DNA of 64,000 nucleotides from UBA1952 sp965200035 (GCA_965200035.1 OZ241334.1:2356001-2420000); one strand, 5' to 3'; shown: positions 16,986 to 26,003, numbered from the stretch's first letter. Notes: generated from the letters alone by a model not told the origin. Numbers and translations: made by a program.

Positions 16986-18326
16986 ATGATGAAACAATGG
17001 ATAGCCACGCTGACGCTGCTCCTGATGCTTTACTGCGCTGCGGCTCAGGAGCACCACAATCATTCTGGAATGGACATGGATATGCCTGAAATGAACCATC
17101 ATGATATGAAGATGGAGGACACGGCTATGAGCCATGCTTTATCCCGCAACCTGCCGATGAGCCGCAACGGAAGCGGTACCGGCTGGAACCCCGATTCATC
17201 GCCTATGTACATGTATATGAAGCATTCTGGCAAATGGATGTACATGCTGCATGGCAATGTCTTTATACGTTACAATCATCAGGATCTTACCGGCAAAGGC
17301 AGCCGTGGCGATGCTCAATGGGATGCGCCCAATATGATGATGACTGTGGGGCAGCGGCCGGTAGGCAGGAAAGGGCTTTTACACTTTTCATCCATGTTCT
17401 CACTCGATGCCGTCGTTACCGGCCAGCGCGGCTATCCTTTGTTGTTTCAAAGCGGTGAGTCTGCGCATGGCGTACCGCTGGTAGATCGTCAGCACCCGCA
17501 TGATCTGTTCTCTGAGCTATCGGTAAGCTACGCTTATTCTTTTTCGCCAAAGCTGGATGCTTACCTATACGTTGGCTATCCCGGTGAGCCTGCTTTGGGT
17601 GCGACCACCTTCATGCACCGGGCATCGGGCATGGATAATCCTGATGCTCCGCTGAGCCATCACTGGGTAGATGCCACACACATCACTTTTGGCGTGGCTA
17701 CGGCAGGCATCCGTTACGGAATGTTTAAGCTGGAAGCATCTTCTTTTACCGGGCGTGAGCCCAACGAGAACCGGTATAATTTTGATAAGCCGCGATTCGA
17801 TTCAAGGAGTGCGCGCCTTTGGTTCAATCCGGGAAAAAACTGGTCCTTGCAGGTATCGCATGGATTTATAAAAAGCCCTGAAGCGCTGCATTCAGATGAA
17901 GATGTTTACCGCACTACGGCTTCTGCATCGTACAGCAAAGTGTTGGGTAAAGAGACTTTTCTGAATGCTACCATGCTTTGGGGAATGAACAAACAACATG
18001 GCAATGAAGCCGAACATGCAGCACTGCTGGAAGCCGCCCTGCGCCGCGAACGCACCGTAATTTACGCACGCTATGAATGGGTGCAGAAGTCGGTTGAAGA
18101 GCTGAGCCTGGATGAAGCGGTGTATGGGCACGATGCACGCTTTCCGGTAAATGCAGTCACCCTGGGCGGAGGATATGATGTGCTGCACCGCTCACCTGTA
18201 CGTATGATGCTCGGCATACAAGGCTCCGTGTACCGCGCTCCTTCGAAGCTCAATGTATTGTATGGAGATCATCCGCTGGCCGCTGAGGTCTATCTGCGCT
18301 TCTATCCCGGTCTTATGAACATGTAA
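16986..18326 (+). CDS. Met/His-rich outer-membrane barrel protein, probably metal related
   Basis: The 446-residue protein has a signal peptide ending at CAAAQ. A short segment follows (about 22-60) packed with His and Met (EHHNHSGMDMDMPEMNHHDM). The rest is a beta-barrel-like sequence with many aromatic ends and a C-terminal YLRFYPG strand. Met/His clusters of this type bind copper or silver and occur in outer-membrane proteins of copper-resistance loci such as CopB/PcoB. The barrel itself does not obviously match CopB, and no other copper gene is visible nearby, so metal binding is inferred. Two adjacent ATGs (16986, 16989) are possible starts. A 40-nt palindrome follows the stop codon. Confidence 0.75.
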   Translation: MMKQWIATLTLLLMLYCAAAQEHHNHSGMDMDMPEMNHHDMKMEDTAMSHALSRNLPMSRNGSGTGWNPDSSPMYMYMKHSGKWMYMLHGNVFIRYNHQDLTGKGSRGDAQWDAPNMMMTVGQRPVGRKGLLHFSSMFSLDAVVTGQRGYPLLFQSGESAHGVPLVDRQHPHDLFSELSVSYAYSFSPKLDAYLYVGYPGEPALGATTFMHRASGMDNPDAPLSHHWVDATHITFGVATAGIRYGMFKLEASSFTGREPNENRYNFDKPRFDSRSARLWFNPGKNWSLQVSHGFIKSPEALHSDEDVYRTTASASYSKVLGKETFLNATMLWGMNKQHGNEAEHAALLEAALRRERTVIYARYEWVQKSVEELSLDEAVYGHDARFPVNAVTLGGGYDVLHRSPVRMMLGIQGSVYRAPSKLNVLYGDHPLAAEVYLRFYPGLMNM

Positions 18327-18327
18327 A

Positions 18328-18367
18328 AAGTAAAATGCCGGATGCAGCTGCATCCGGCATTTTACTT
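18328..18367. terminator. Bidirectional terminator, perfect 40-nt palindrome
   Basis: AAGTAAAATGCCGGATGCAG is followed directly by its exact reverse complement, giving 20-bp arms with no spacer. It sits one nucleotide after the upstream stop codon and between convergent genes, so it can terminate transcription from both sides. Confidence 0.85.
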
Positions 18368-18387
18368 AAAAAGGAGTCTATAAGGGC

Positions 18388-18954
18388 TTATTTAAACTTG
18401 CCTGCAAATTTGCCATTGCTGAGTGTAATGCTCGTGCCCTTGTCTTCATTTACGAATTTTCCGCTGAACGTACCTTCGATTTCTGTGCTGCTCAGCTTAG
18501 TGATTTCGACTGCGCCGGACTCAGAAGCATAGCTGTCGCCCGCAGCAGTGCCGTTGGTAGAGCTGATCACCAATACCGGAAAGATAGGATCGGAAGCCGT
18601 GTTGGAAAAGTTGGCCCGTAGCGTACCTGCTGAGGTGCTGGAGCCGCTTTGCAGCAGGATGATGAATTGCGCATTGCGGGTCGAGAAGTTGGTGGTATTT
18701 ACATCGTTAACCGTCAGCGTAATATTATCATAGCCTGAGCCGGAAGCCTGGCGGATAGCGCTGGCCTGTACCGGGCTGGCCGGATTGAACGTTGTACTGC
18801 CGGAAAAATCGCTGCCTGTGTTGAATGAGATGGCAGCCTTGCCCGGAGCCAGATTATTTGAGCTGGGAGATGTGTCATCACTGTTCTTCTTGCAGGATGC
18901 AAACACGGAAAGGCTCAGGAGTGCTGTGGCATAAAGTAGAGATTGGACTTTCAT
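18388..18954 (-). CDS. Small lipoprotein
   Basis: The 188-residue protein starts MKVQSLLYATALLSLSVFASC. The basic start, hydrophobic core and Cys after SVFAS form a lipobox, so the mature protein should be lipid-anchored at Cys21. A Ser/Thr/Asn-rich linker follows. The C-terminal part, EIEGTFSGKFVNEDKGTSIT then LSNGKFAGKF, is a beta-strand pattern typical of DUF6252-like Bacteroidota lipoproteins. I chose ATG 18954 because upstream in-frame codons encode no signal peptide. It converges on the Met/His-rich gene across a shared palindromic terminator. The role is unknown. Confidence 0.75.
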   Translation of the reverse strand: MKVQSLLYATALLSLSVFASCKKNSDDTSPSSNNLAPGKAAISFNTGSDFSGSTTFNPASPVQASAIRQASGSGYDNITLTVNDVNTTNFSTRNAQFIILLQSGSSTSAGTLRANFSNTASDPIFPVLVISSTNGTAAGDSYASESGAVEITKLSSTEIEGTFSGKFVNEDKGTSITLSNGKFAGKFK

Positions 18955-19171
18955 AAAAAATTGTTTTTTGGTTAAGAATTTTATGATGCAAAGCTGCGGC
19001 ATAATGCAGGCCTTTGAAATCCGTGCTAACACGTATTTTTCCAAAATGCGTTTATTGATCCTTATTAAATCCTGATTTTAATACAGGCTGTATTTTACAG
19101 AAAGATTGAGGCGCGGTTTTTTGGAGCAATATTTATAGCCGGAAATTTTTTCCAGGCAACGCTAAACATTA

Positions 19172-20419
19172 ATGATGCAGGAATCAGATAAAGCGCGGCA
19201 GCTGAGCCGCCATAAGCTATTGGCTACAGGACTATTCGTAGCTATGATGCTGCTTTATACAGGCATGACCTGGCTGGCGCGCACAGACCATGCGGTGTGG
19301 ATCGGCTATGTGCGCGCTTTTGCAGAAGCCGCTATGGTGGGCGCGCTGGCCGATTGGTTTGCCGTCACCGCATTGTTCCATCATCCATTTGGCATTCCCA
19401 TTCCGCACACCAATCTGATCGAGCAGAGCAAAAAATCGATCGGGGATAATCTGGGCAACTTTGTCGTCTCCAACTTTCTGACGCCGGCCACTATCCGTCC
19501 GTACATTCAGAAGATAGAAGTCTCGGGATATGTAGCGCAATGGCTGGAGAAACCCGGGAACAGAGCCGCACTGATCCGCGAAGCCGCTTACCTGATGAAA
19601 GATATTGTAGGCAGGATGGATGATGATACGATCACTTCATTCATTGAAGAAAAAGGCAGGGCCATGATCGGGAGCATAGAGCTCAATAAGATCGCCGCCA
19701 ATACGCTGACTTACCTGCTTGATAAGGGAGAGCACGAAGAAGTAGTTACCCTGCTGGCCGGAAAAATCAAGGACTACATCCGGCAGAATGAAGGGCTGGT
19801 ACAGGAAAAAGTAAAGTCGGAAAGCTATTTTTTCATTCCCAATTTTGTAGATAAGAAGCTGGCCGGAAAGATCACCAACGGACTTGTAAATTATTTTGAA
19901 GAGATAGAGTTGGAGGAGGATCACCGGCTGCGCGGCGAGATCACTACCCAGTTATATCAGTTCTCCAAAGACCTGCAGACACAGCCGCGCTGGAAGGACG
20001 AGCTGGATGAGCTGAAAGAAGGATTGCTGAGCGCAGACACCATTCATCAATATGCAACAAGCATCTGGAGATCGCTGAAAGCAACGCTGCTCAAAGAGCT
20101 TTCTGCTACCGACTCCAACCTGAAAAAACAGATTGAAAAGCTCCTGCAGGAAATGGCGGACAACCTGATCGCCAATCCCGGCCTGCGCTCAAAAATAGAC
20201 AGCTGGCTGCGCTTCAATGCGTACAAATACATTCTGCGCAATACGCAGCAGGTAGGCAACCTGATCTCCAACACTATAGGAAACTGGGAAGGCAAAGAGC
20301 TGAGCCGCAAGCTTGAGCTGGAAGTTGGGAAAGACCTGCAATTCATCCGCATCAATGGCACTATTGTAGGCGGCATTGTAGGTACGTTGATTCACTTGCT
20401 TACCGAGACACTTACCTGA
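19172..20419 (+). CDS. DUF445 family membrane protein
   Basis: The 415-residue protein matches the DUF445 (YjiN-like) pattern. An N-terminal helix (LLATGLFVAMMLLYTGMTWL) is followed by the signature AEAAMVGALADWFAVTALFH and HPFGIPIPHTNLIEQSKKSI. A long alpha-helical region comes next, and a C-terminal hydrophobic segment with GTIVGGIVGTLIHLL ends the protein. The family's biochemical function is not established. Either ATG of the ATGATG pair at 19172/19175 could be used. It is monocistronic, with a bidirectional terminator after it. Confidence 0.88.
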   Translation: MMQESDKARQLSRHKLLATGLFVAMMLLYTGMTWLARTDHAVWIGYVRAFAEAAMVGALADWFAVTALFHHPFGIPIPHTNLIEQSKKSIGDNLGNFVVSNFLTPATIRPYIQKIEVSGYVAQWLEKPGNRAALIREAAYLMKDIVGRMDDDTITSFIEEKGRAMIGSIELNKIAANTLTYLLDKGEHEEVVTLLAGKIKDYIRQNEGLVQEKVKSESYFFIPNFVDKKLAGKITNGLVNYFEEIELEEDHRLRGEITTQLYQFSKDLQTQPRWKDELDELKEGLLSADTIHQYATSIWRSLKATLLKELSATDSNLKKQIEKLLQEMADNLIANPGLRSKIDSWLRFNAYKYILRNTQQVGNLISNTIGNWEGKELSRKLELEVGKDLQFIRINGTIVGGIVGTLIHLLTETLT

Positions 20420-20429
20420 AAGTTTGTAG

Positions 20430-20467
20430 AAACAAAAACGGCAGCACCAGCGCTGCCGTTTTTGTTT
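20430..20467. terminator. Bidirectional terminator between convergent genes
   Basis: AAACAAAAACGGCAGC and GCTGCCGTTTTTGTTT form a perfect 16-bp stem around a 6-nt loop. The A-rich and T-rich flanks serve both strands. Confidence 0.9.
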
Positions 20468-20483
20468 GAAGAAGATGCGATGA

Positions 20484-22385
20484 TCAATTTGAGAAAATAA
20501 TTTTTTCCTTGATCTCATTAAAGCCATAGCTGATCCGCAGCACATAAAGTGTCTCCGGCGTAAATGCATCGGATACGCGGAAGGTGAGCTTCGTGCCATT
20601 CGGGTTCACCTGATTGTAATACAACTGCTCGCCGTGCATTCCGGTAATAGAAAGCTCTACATTTTCATTCACAGGCTTCAGGAATTCTACTGTGATCACA
20701 TGATTGGTCACCGGATTCGGATACACCCGCAATACCTGAACCTCCGCGCCATTCTGTAACCGAACGGTATTGGAATATTTAAAGTCGCCCTGCTTCGAAT
20801 AACCTTTGATCCGGTAAAATACTTCGGGTGAGCTGATTCGCTCATCCTCAAAATTATATTCTTCGCGTACCCTGTTGCTGTAGTTGCTCAGCGTACCCAC
20901 AGGTACAAAATCAACCGCATCTGAAGAGCGCTCGACCATAAAATGATCCGTGGCATCATTGCCATCCACCACAAAATTCAGCCTTGCGGCATTGCCCTGC
21001 CATGCGGCGCTCAGCTCAATGCCTTGAAGCGGAAGCGCTACACTCATATTGAAAATGCCCAGCTTGGAAAAGGTGCCGCCAAGAATAGTTTGAGACTGTG
21101 TGCTGTCCATACACATCCAGTCCTGCATCACCGTAGCATACAGTTGCCTGAAGTCGAATTGAGTAGGAACCTGCGTGCTGGAGGTCGGCGAAGTCGGCAG
21201 GATTGGTGAGGTACCGAAGATGCCTGTGCTTGAGCCTACACCATAGCCATTTACTCCTGCGCCAAAAAAAATCACTGGTGCACCTGCGCCATGATCGGTT
21301 CCGGTGCTGGCATTGCTCATTACCCGGCGGCCAAATTCCGAGAAGGTCATGCCGGTCACCTTATTCGCTTTGCCCATCAGCGTAAGATCATCCTGGAAAG
21401 CAGCGATGGCCAGAGACAATTTGCCAAGGATATTAGCGTGATAGCCGGTACCATGATCGCCGGCCAGCACCTGATCGGTATGCGTATCGAATGAGTCAGG
21501 ATGGTTCACCACATACACCTGCGTAGCCAGTCCGCCGCCAATCAGGCGCGCTACTACTTTAAGCTGGTCGGAAAGCGTATTGCCGGTAGCAGCATACATG
21601 GTGGACTGCGTAGTCTGCGCACCATAAGCAGTCTGGATACGTGAAGTATAGGCATTGCTCTGGTCTTTCATCATGCGCAGGAAGGTGAGCTCCGTGCCAT
21701 AATCGCTGGCTGGTGCAGGCGCCGGCGTTTGCGTAGCTACGCTGATGAGCGATGCCGGATTCGGCACATTATAGCCCATATTGATGCTGGGCCCCTGCAG
21801 GGAAAGCGGCAGCGAGCCACCGATCTGAATAGCTAACGGATCTGGCGTGGCAGTATTTGGATAACCGGTAGGATAGCCGGGATTCGCTGTATTCAATTCA
21901 CGTCCCAGCCAGCCGGTGTCCTGATTTTGACCAGCGCTGTTGATCCCGGAAAACCAGATGTCCTGCGCCTGAAAGTGACTGTAATTCGGATTCGGATAGC
22001 TCACGCCCTGCACAATAGCGACCTTGCCATTTGCAAACATATCGCGGAGCTTGCCCATGGCCGGATGCAGCCCTGTAGCGGATGAGCCGGGCAGGTAGCT
22101 TACTTTGGTAGAGACCGATGAATAGACCGGGTCAAACGGAATGAGCACATTGGAGCGCGCATTTCCCAGCTCAGTATATTTATCAATCGGGATCACCATA
22201 TTCAGGCCGTCATTGCCGCCATTCATTTGAATGATGACCAGTATTTTATTGCAGGTACTTGTACCTCTGCTCAATGCATCCAGCAATGGATTGGATAATC
22301 CGCTTCCTGCAAATACCGGAACACCGGAAAAGAAGAGTGGCGTGCTCAGTACAGCCGAGCTCCTCAGAAAATTTCTACGATTCAT
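20484..22385 (-). CDS. DUF1501 protein with T9SS type A tail
   Basis: The 633-residue protein begins MNRRNFLRSSAVLSTPLFFS, a twin-arginine-like signal, followed by the DUF1501 core (ILVIIQMNGGNDGLNMVIPI, WFSGINSAGQNQDTGWLGRE, FSEFGRRVMSNASTGTDHGA). DUF1501 belongs to the alkaline-phosphatase/sulfatase-like superfamily, but its substrate is unknown. After about residue 450 comes a beta-sandwich-like region and then a T9SS type A tail (LRVYPNPVTNHVITVEFLKP, about 550-633). It is therefore larger than usual DUF1501 proteins. It lies 26 nt downstream of the DUF1800 gene on the same strand. The two families are usual neighbours in Bacteroidota and Planctomycetota and probably work together outside the inner membrane. 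Confidence 0.9.
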   Translation of the reverse strand: MNRRNFLRSSAVLSTPLFFSGVPVFAGSGLSNPLLDALSRGTSTCNKILVIIQMNGGNDGLNMVIPIDKYTELGNARSNVLIPFDPVYSSVSTKVSYLPGSSATGLHPAMGKLRDMFANGKVAIVQGVSYPNPNYSHFQAQDIWFSGINSAGQNQDTGWLGRELNTANPGYPTGYPNTATPDPLAIQIGGSLPLSLQGPSINMGYNVPNPASLISVATQTPAPAPASDYGTELTFLRMMKDQSNAYTSRIQTAYGAQTTQSTMYAATGNTLSDQLKVVARLIGGGLATQVYVVNHPDSFDTHTDQVLAGDHGTGYHANILGKLSLAIAAFQDDLTLMGKANKVTGMTFSEFGRRVMSNASTGTDHGAGAPVIFFGAGVNGYGVGSSTGIFGTSPILPTSPTSSTQVPTQFDFRQLYATVMQDWMCMDSTQSQTILGGTFSKLGIFNMSVALPLQGIELSAAWQGNAARLNFVVDGNDATDHFMVERSSDAVDFVPVGTLSNYSNRVREEYNFEDERISSPEVFYRIKGYSKQGDFKYSNTVRLQNGAEVQVLRVYPNPVTNHVITVEFLKPVNENVELSITGMHGEQLYYNQVNPNGTKLTFRVSDAFTPETLYVLRISYGFNEIKEKIIFSN

Positions 22386-22411
22386 GATCAGTTTTTTAGG
22401 AGGTGTATGGA

Positions 22412-24343
22412 TTACATAAGCTGAAACTCTGCAAGCAGCAAAAGCTCATTGATCAGCGCATTGAGGCGGCCCTTCACCACATTTTTATTGTTGGTGACCT
22501 GGGTGGCCGTAGCCGTGCCCGGCGGGGCTATGTAATAGTCCCATACATCTGTCCAGTAGTGATCTGCTGCCTGATTGTTCAGCAATGCACGCTGCTTCAG
22601 CCCGTTGGCGCCTGTCTTGTAAGTGGCATCCAGGTCTACCGGCATCAATACCGATAGCAGTGCATCGATCAGCGTATCCGGCATTCGTATAATGCTGTTG
22701 GAGAACTGCTGTACCGCTGCAAATACATCGATCTTAACCGTAAGCCCGCCGGATGAATACCCATTGCCCGCCAGTGTTTTCAACAGGCTTTCCCGCTGCT
22801 GAATGGTATTGGTATTGATCCAGTTCTGGTAATAGGTAGGCTCCTGATAATAAGCCTTCCACCCGGATACATTAGGTACTAAGCCATAGGCCTGCTCCAT
22901 CGCATTCGCTTTGCTCTGAAAGCTGTTCCAGATCGTGTACTGATTGGCTGTGCCGGTACTTACATTCGTCTCAATAGCCATCGAGCGGATCAGACCGGTA
23001 ATCATATCCAATGGACTTTTGATCATTACCCCGCGGTTGGCCAGGTCATAAAAATGTTCGCTCTTCAGCAGCATTTTCATCACCGGCATGATCTCCCAGT
23101 TGGCATTGATGAGTGCAGTAGCGAGTGGTGCAATCACATTGGCTTCTACATTGGTATCTATATCGTAATAAACGAAGAAGCGGTAAAGCCTGCGGCAGAT
23201 GTACTTCGCGATAGTGACACCCTGCTGCGCGAACAGCATATTGAAAAAGAGATCAAACTCATTGGCGCCGCTGGCCATCGGCTGATTGTTGATGGCGCCA
23301 GTAGACGGCGGCGTTGCGAAAAACGAAGAGAACTGCTTGTTCGTCTGATTGTGGTATGTATAGCTGAAGCCTACGGTAAATGGAAAAGGACCCGTAAAGC
23401 TGCTGGTCACCCGCCAGCCGGAAAGCACTTTCGCCGCCGCTTTAATGTCATCTTCCGTATAGTTCTGCGTAGGCACTTTGCCCAGCATAAACAGCTCCAT
23501 CAGCTCCCGTCCAAAATTTTCGTTAGGCGCATTGGCCGTACTATACTGATTGCTCAGATATACCAGCATGGCAGGCGTTTTGGCAATGGCACGGATGAGC
23601 GTGTTGTAATTGCCCAGCGCATTATCGCGCAGCAGCTTCATGTATTGGTGATTGGCGGTGGAAGAATTATTAATCATTCCACGCACATCATCAAAGTTCA
23701 CCGGGATCAGGTGATACCAGAAGTTCACCATCTTTTCCCGGATGATTGTGCCGTCATTGATGCAGATGCCCCATGACCACGCGCTGAGGCTCGTTTGCCG
23801 GGTGTATTCCACGCTGCCATCATTAGAGGTGGATGCGAAGGTGAGGTTAGTACCGGTCCAGTCGGCGCCTAAAGTTATGCCACTGCTGTCTGCATAGGTA
23901 GCATTATAGTAGTTGAGTGGCGTGCCGCTTGGTGCCGATGGCGGCGAGTAAGGCAGTGCCGGCAGGGCAGGAGTAACGGTGGGAACAGTGAGCAATGCAT
24001 CTACCGCACCGCTCATGGTCATGGCTGTGTAAACATCAAGGTCTCCCTTTTTCACTCCAAAGCCAACACGGCGCAACAGGTGCGCAGCTTCTGCGTTGCC
24101 CCAGGAACCGGTGTAAGCATTAAGACCACTGGTTACATTGCCCGATCGGTTGGCGGTGGGGTTAGCATCCGGTCCTACAGGCGGATTGATGATCTGTTCG
24201 CTGTAGTGCCGGCCACCAAGTTGCTTACGCGCATAGCGCTCAAACAGCGGATCTTTTGTAGCCGATATGTTAGGCTTTTCCTGACTGCTGCCTTGTGTAA
24301 GCTTTTTGAAAAATTGCCTTCTTGCGTAGTTTTTATTTCCCAT
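22412..24343 (-). CDS. DUF1800 family protein
   Basis: The 643-residue protein matches DUF1800. Visible pieces are AAHLLRRVGFGVKKGDLDVY, the long stretch around WYHLIPVNFDDVRGMINNSS, NENFGRELMELFMLGKVP, YTEDDIKAAAKVLSGWRV and the C-terminal helices. The start MGNKNYARRQFFKKL has a twin-arginine-like RRQFF without a clear hydrophobic core, so export is uncertain. It is transcribed ahead of the DUF1501 gene with a 26-nt gap, forming the conserved pair. The molecular role of the pair is not known; surface polysaccharide handling has been suggested for related genes from genomic context only. Confidence 0.88.
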   Translation of the reverse strand: MGNKNYARRQFFKKLTQGSSQEKPNISATKDPLFERYARKQLGGRHYSEQIINPPVGPDANPTANRSGNVTSGLNAYTGSWGNAEAAHLLRRVGFGVKKGDLDVYTAMTMSGAVDALLTVPTVTPALPALPYSPPSAPSGTPLNYYNATYADSSGITLGADWTGTNLTFASTSNDGSVEYTRQTSLSAWSWGICINDGTIIREKMVNFWYHLIPVNFDDVRGMINNSSTANHQYMKLLRDNALGNYNTLIRAIAKTPAMLVYLSNQYSTANAPNENFGRELMELFMLGKVPTQNYTEDDIKAAAKVLSGWRVTSSFTGPFPFTVGFSYTYHNQTNKQFSSFFATPPSTGAINNQPMASGANEFDLFFNMLFAQQGVTIAKYICRRLYRFFVYYDIDTNVEANVIAPLATALINANWEIMPVMKMLLKSEHFYDLANRGVMIKSPLDMITGLIRSMAIETNVSTGTANQYTIWNSFQSKANAMEQAYGLVPNVSGWKAYYQEPTYYQNWINTNTIQQRESLLKTLAGNGYSSGGLTVKIDVFAAVQQFSNSIIRMPDTLIDALLSVLMPVDLDATYKTGANGLKQRALLNNQAADHYWTDVWDYYIAPPGTATATQVTNNKNVVKGRLNALINELLLLAEFQLM

Positions 24344-24710
24344 ACAACCACATTTTTATTTATCTAAAAATAATTTGGTTAATTAGGAATACTAAGCAAT
24401 GGTGGGTTAACTCACTGTTATTCCGGTAATTATTCCTTTAAAAATTGCGTCATTACTTATCTAATTAACAACTTTGTTATTTCTAACCTGTATAATGATT
24501 AATAGAACTATTCTTTAGAAAATGGTGTTGGTTTGACTTTTTTATTCCTGTTAACTAAATCTGCCGTATTAGTATCTGCATCCTGTTTTCATTAACATTC
24601 AGTATGAGTAGAAAAGAAAGCAACAGCTAAGGCAATACCTGCACTTTCGGTCCCAACCCGCTACTTTGATTATCTTTGCGCCGCTTCTGCCAATCCATCC
24701 GCTTCATCCA
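24344..24710. other. AT-rich divergent intergenic region
   Basis: This region between the DUF1800 gene (minus strand) and the carB C-half (plus strand) is AT-rich and holds no credible gene. Apart from the -7 element at 24671 I see no hairpin or RNA gene. Confidence 0.6.
24671..24678 (+). promoter_or_regulatory. -7 element of carB C-half promoter
   Basis: TATCTTTG matches TAnnTTTG exactly and lies 32 nt before ATG 24711. It overlaps the in-frame TTG region at 24666, which argues against translation starting there. Confidence 0.6.
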
Positions 24711-25904
24711 ATGAATCATTCCATTCTTCAAAACGAGTCTGTTCCTTCTGACAAAAAGAAAATTATCGTCCTCGGTTCCGGTCCCAACCGCATTGGTCAG
24801 GGCATCGAGTTCGACTATTGCTGTACGCACGGCCTGATGGCTATTCGTGAAGCAGGGTATGAGGCCATCATGGTCAACTGTAATCCGGAAACCGTATCCA
24901 CCGATTTTGATATTGCCGACAAGCTCTATTTTGAGCCTGTGTATTGGGAGCATCTCTGGGAGATCATAGAGCATGAAAACCCGTATGGAGTGATTGTGCA
25001 GCTCGGCGGACAAACGGCGCTGAAGCTGGCCAAGAAGCTGCATGAGCGTGGTATTCGTATCATCGGCACGTCTTTCGATAATATGGATATTGCCGAAGAT
25101 CGTGGCCGCTTCTCGGATTTGCTGAAAGAGCTGGGCATACCCTATCCGCAATACGGAACGGCCTATACCACCGATGAAGCTATGGAGGTAGCGCGCGAAG
25201 TAGGCTATCCTGTGCTTGTGCGTCCAAGCTATGTGTTGGGCGGCCAGCGGATGCGTATTGTAATCAATGATGAGGAGCTGGAAAAAAGCGTAGTGAGCCT
25301 GCTTAAACATTTACCAGGCAATAAGATTCTGATCGATCATTTTCTGGACCGCTGCCAGGAAGCGGAGATTGATGCTATCTGTGATGGCGAAGATGTGCAT
25401 ATCATGGGTATCATGGAGCATATAGAGCCGGCAGGCATTCACAGCGGCGATAGCCATTCTGTGCTTCCGGTCTTCAACCTCGGCCCATTGGTAGTAGAAG
25501 AGATGAAGGACATTGCCCGCAAGATTGCGCTGCAACTCAACATCCTCGGCCTGATCAATATTCAGTTTGCGATCAAGGACAGCCACGTTTACGTAATCGA
25601 AGCCAACCCGCGCGCCAGCCGCACCACGCCGTTCATTGCCAAAGCATATGATGTTCCTTATCTGAACATTGCTACGCAGGTGATGCTGGGCGAAAAGAAG
25701 CTGAAAGATTTTGAAATAGAGCAGAAACTGGAAGGCTTTGCTGTGAAAGAGCCGATATTTTCCTTCAATAAATTCCCGAACGTAAATAAAGAGCTTGGTC
25801 CTGAAATGAAAAGCACAGGCGAAGCCATTCGTTTTATTAAGACCCTGCGCGATCCTTGGTTCCGTACGCTGTACAAGGAGCGAAGCATGCACTTAAGCAA
25901 GTAA
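24711..25904 (+). CDS. carB: Carbamoyl-phosphate synthetase large subunit, C-terminal half
   Basis: The 397-residue protein is the second synthetase domain of CarB, which phosphorylates carbamate to carbamoyl phosphate for pyrimidine and arginine synthesis. Hallmarks are KKIIVLGSGPNRIGQGIEFD at the start, RPSYVLGGQRM (ATP-grasp), and YVIEANPRASRTTPFIAKAY. It begins inside the natural inter-domain linker (NESVPSDKKK) and stops right after the synthetase domain. It therefore lacks the methylglyoxal-synthase-like C-terminal domain through which UMP and ornithine regulate E. coli CarB. It is complementary to the gene at 14554; together they total about 950 residues. ATG 24711 is chosen because the promoter-like TATCTTTG lies just upstream. 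Confidence 0.92.
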   Translation: MNHSILQNESVPSDKKKIIVLGSGPNRIGQGIEFDYCCTHGLMAIREAGYEAIMVNCNPETVSTDFDIADKLYFEPVYWEHLWEIIEHENPYGVIVQLGGQTALKLAKKLHERGIRIIGTSFDNMDIAEDRGRFSDLLKELGIPYPQYGTAYTTDEAMEVAREVGYPVLVRPSYVLGGQRMRIVINDEELEKSVVSLLKHLPGNKILIDHFLDRCQEAEIDAICDGEDVHIMGIMEHIEPAGIHSGDSHSVLPVFNLGPLVVEEMKDIARKIALQLNILGLINIQFAIKDSHVYVIEANPRASRTTPFIAKAYDVPYLNIATQVMLGEKKLKDFEIEQKLEGFAVKEPIFSFNKFPNVNKELGPEMKSTGEAIRFIKTLRDPWFRTLYKERSMHLSK

Positions 25905-25922
25905 TTATTAAAACCATAACGC

Positions 25923-26003
25923 AGGAACGCGCTCAAAGGCGCATTCTTTTTATTTCAAGGAAGATTTTTTTGTAAATGAAGAACACGCCTCAGGCGCGTT
26001 CCT
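25923..26003. repeat. Pair of inverted REP-like stem-loops between convergent genes
   Basis: AGGAACGCGC (25923-25932) and GCGCGTTCCT (25994-26003) are exact inverse copies. Each belongs to its own small stem-loop: GAACGCGC/GCGCATTC followed by TTTTT, and GAACACGCC/GGCGCGTTC. The element probably terminates carB C-half and the opposing aminotransferase gene. Confidence 0.65.

Noticed and set aside
24666..24710. TTG start 15 codons upstream in the carB C-half
   Set aside because: The region contains an exact -7 promoter element, and the extra residues do not match the CarB linker.
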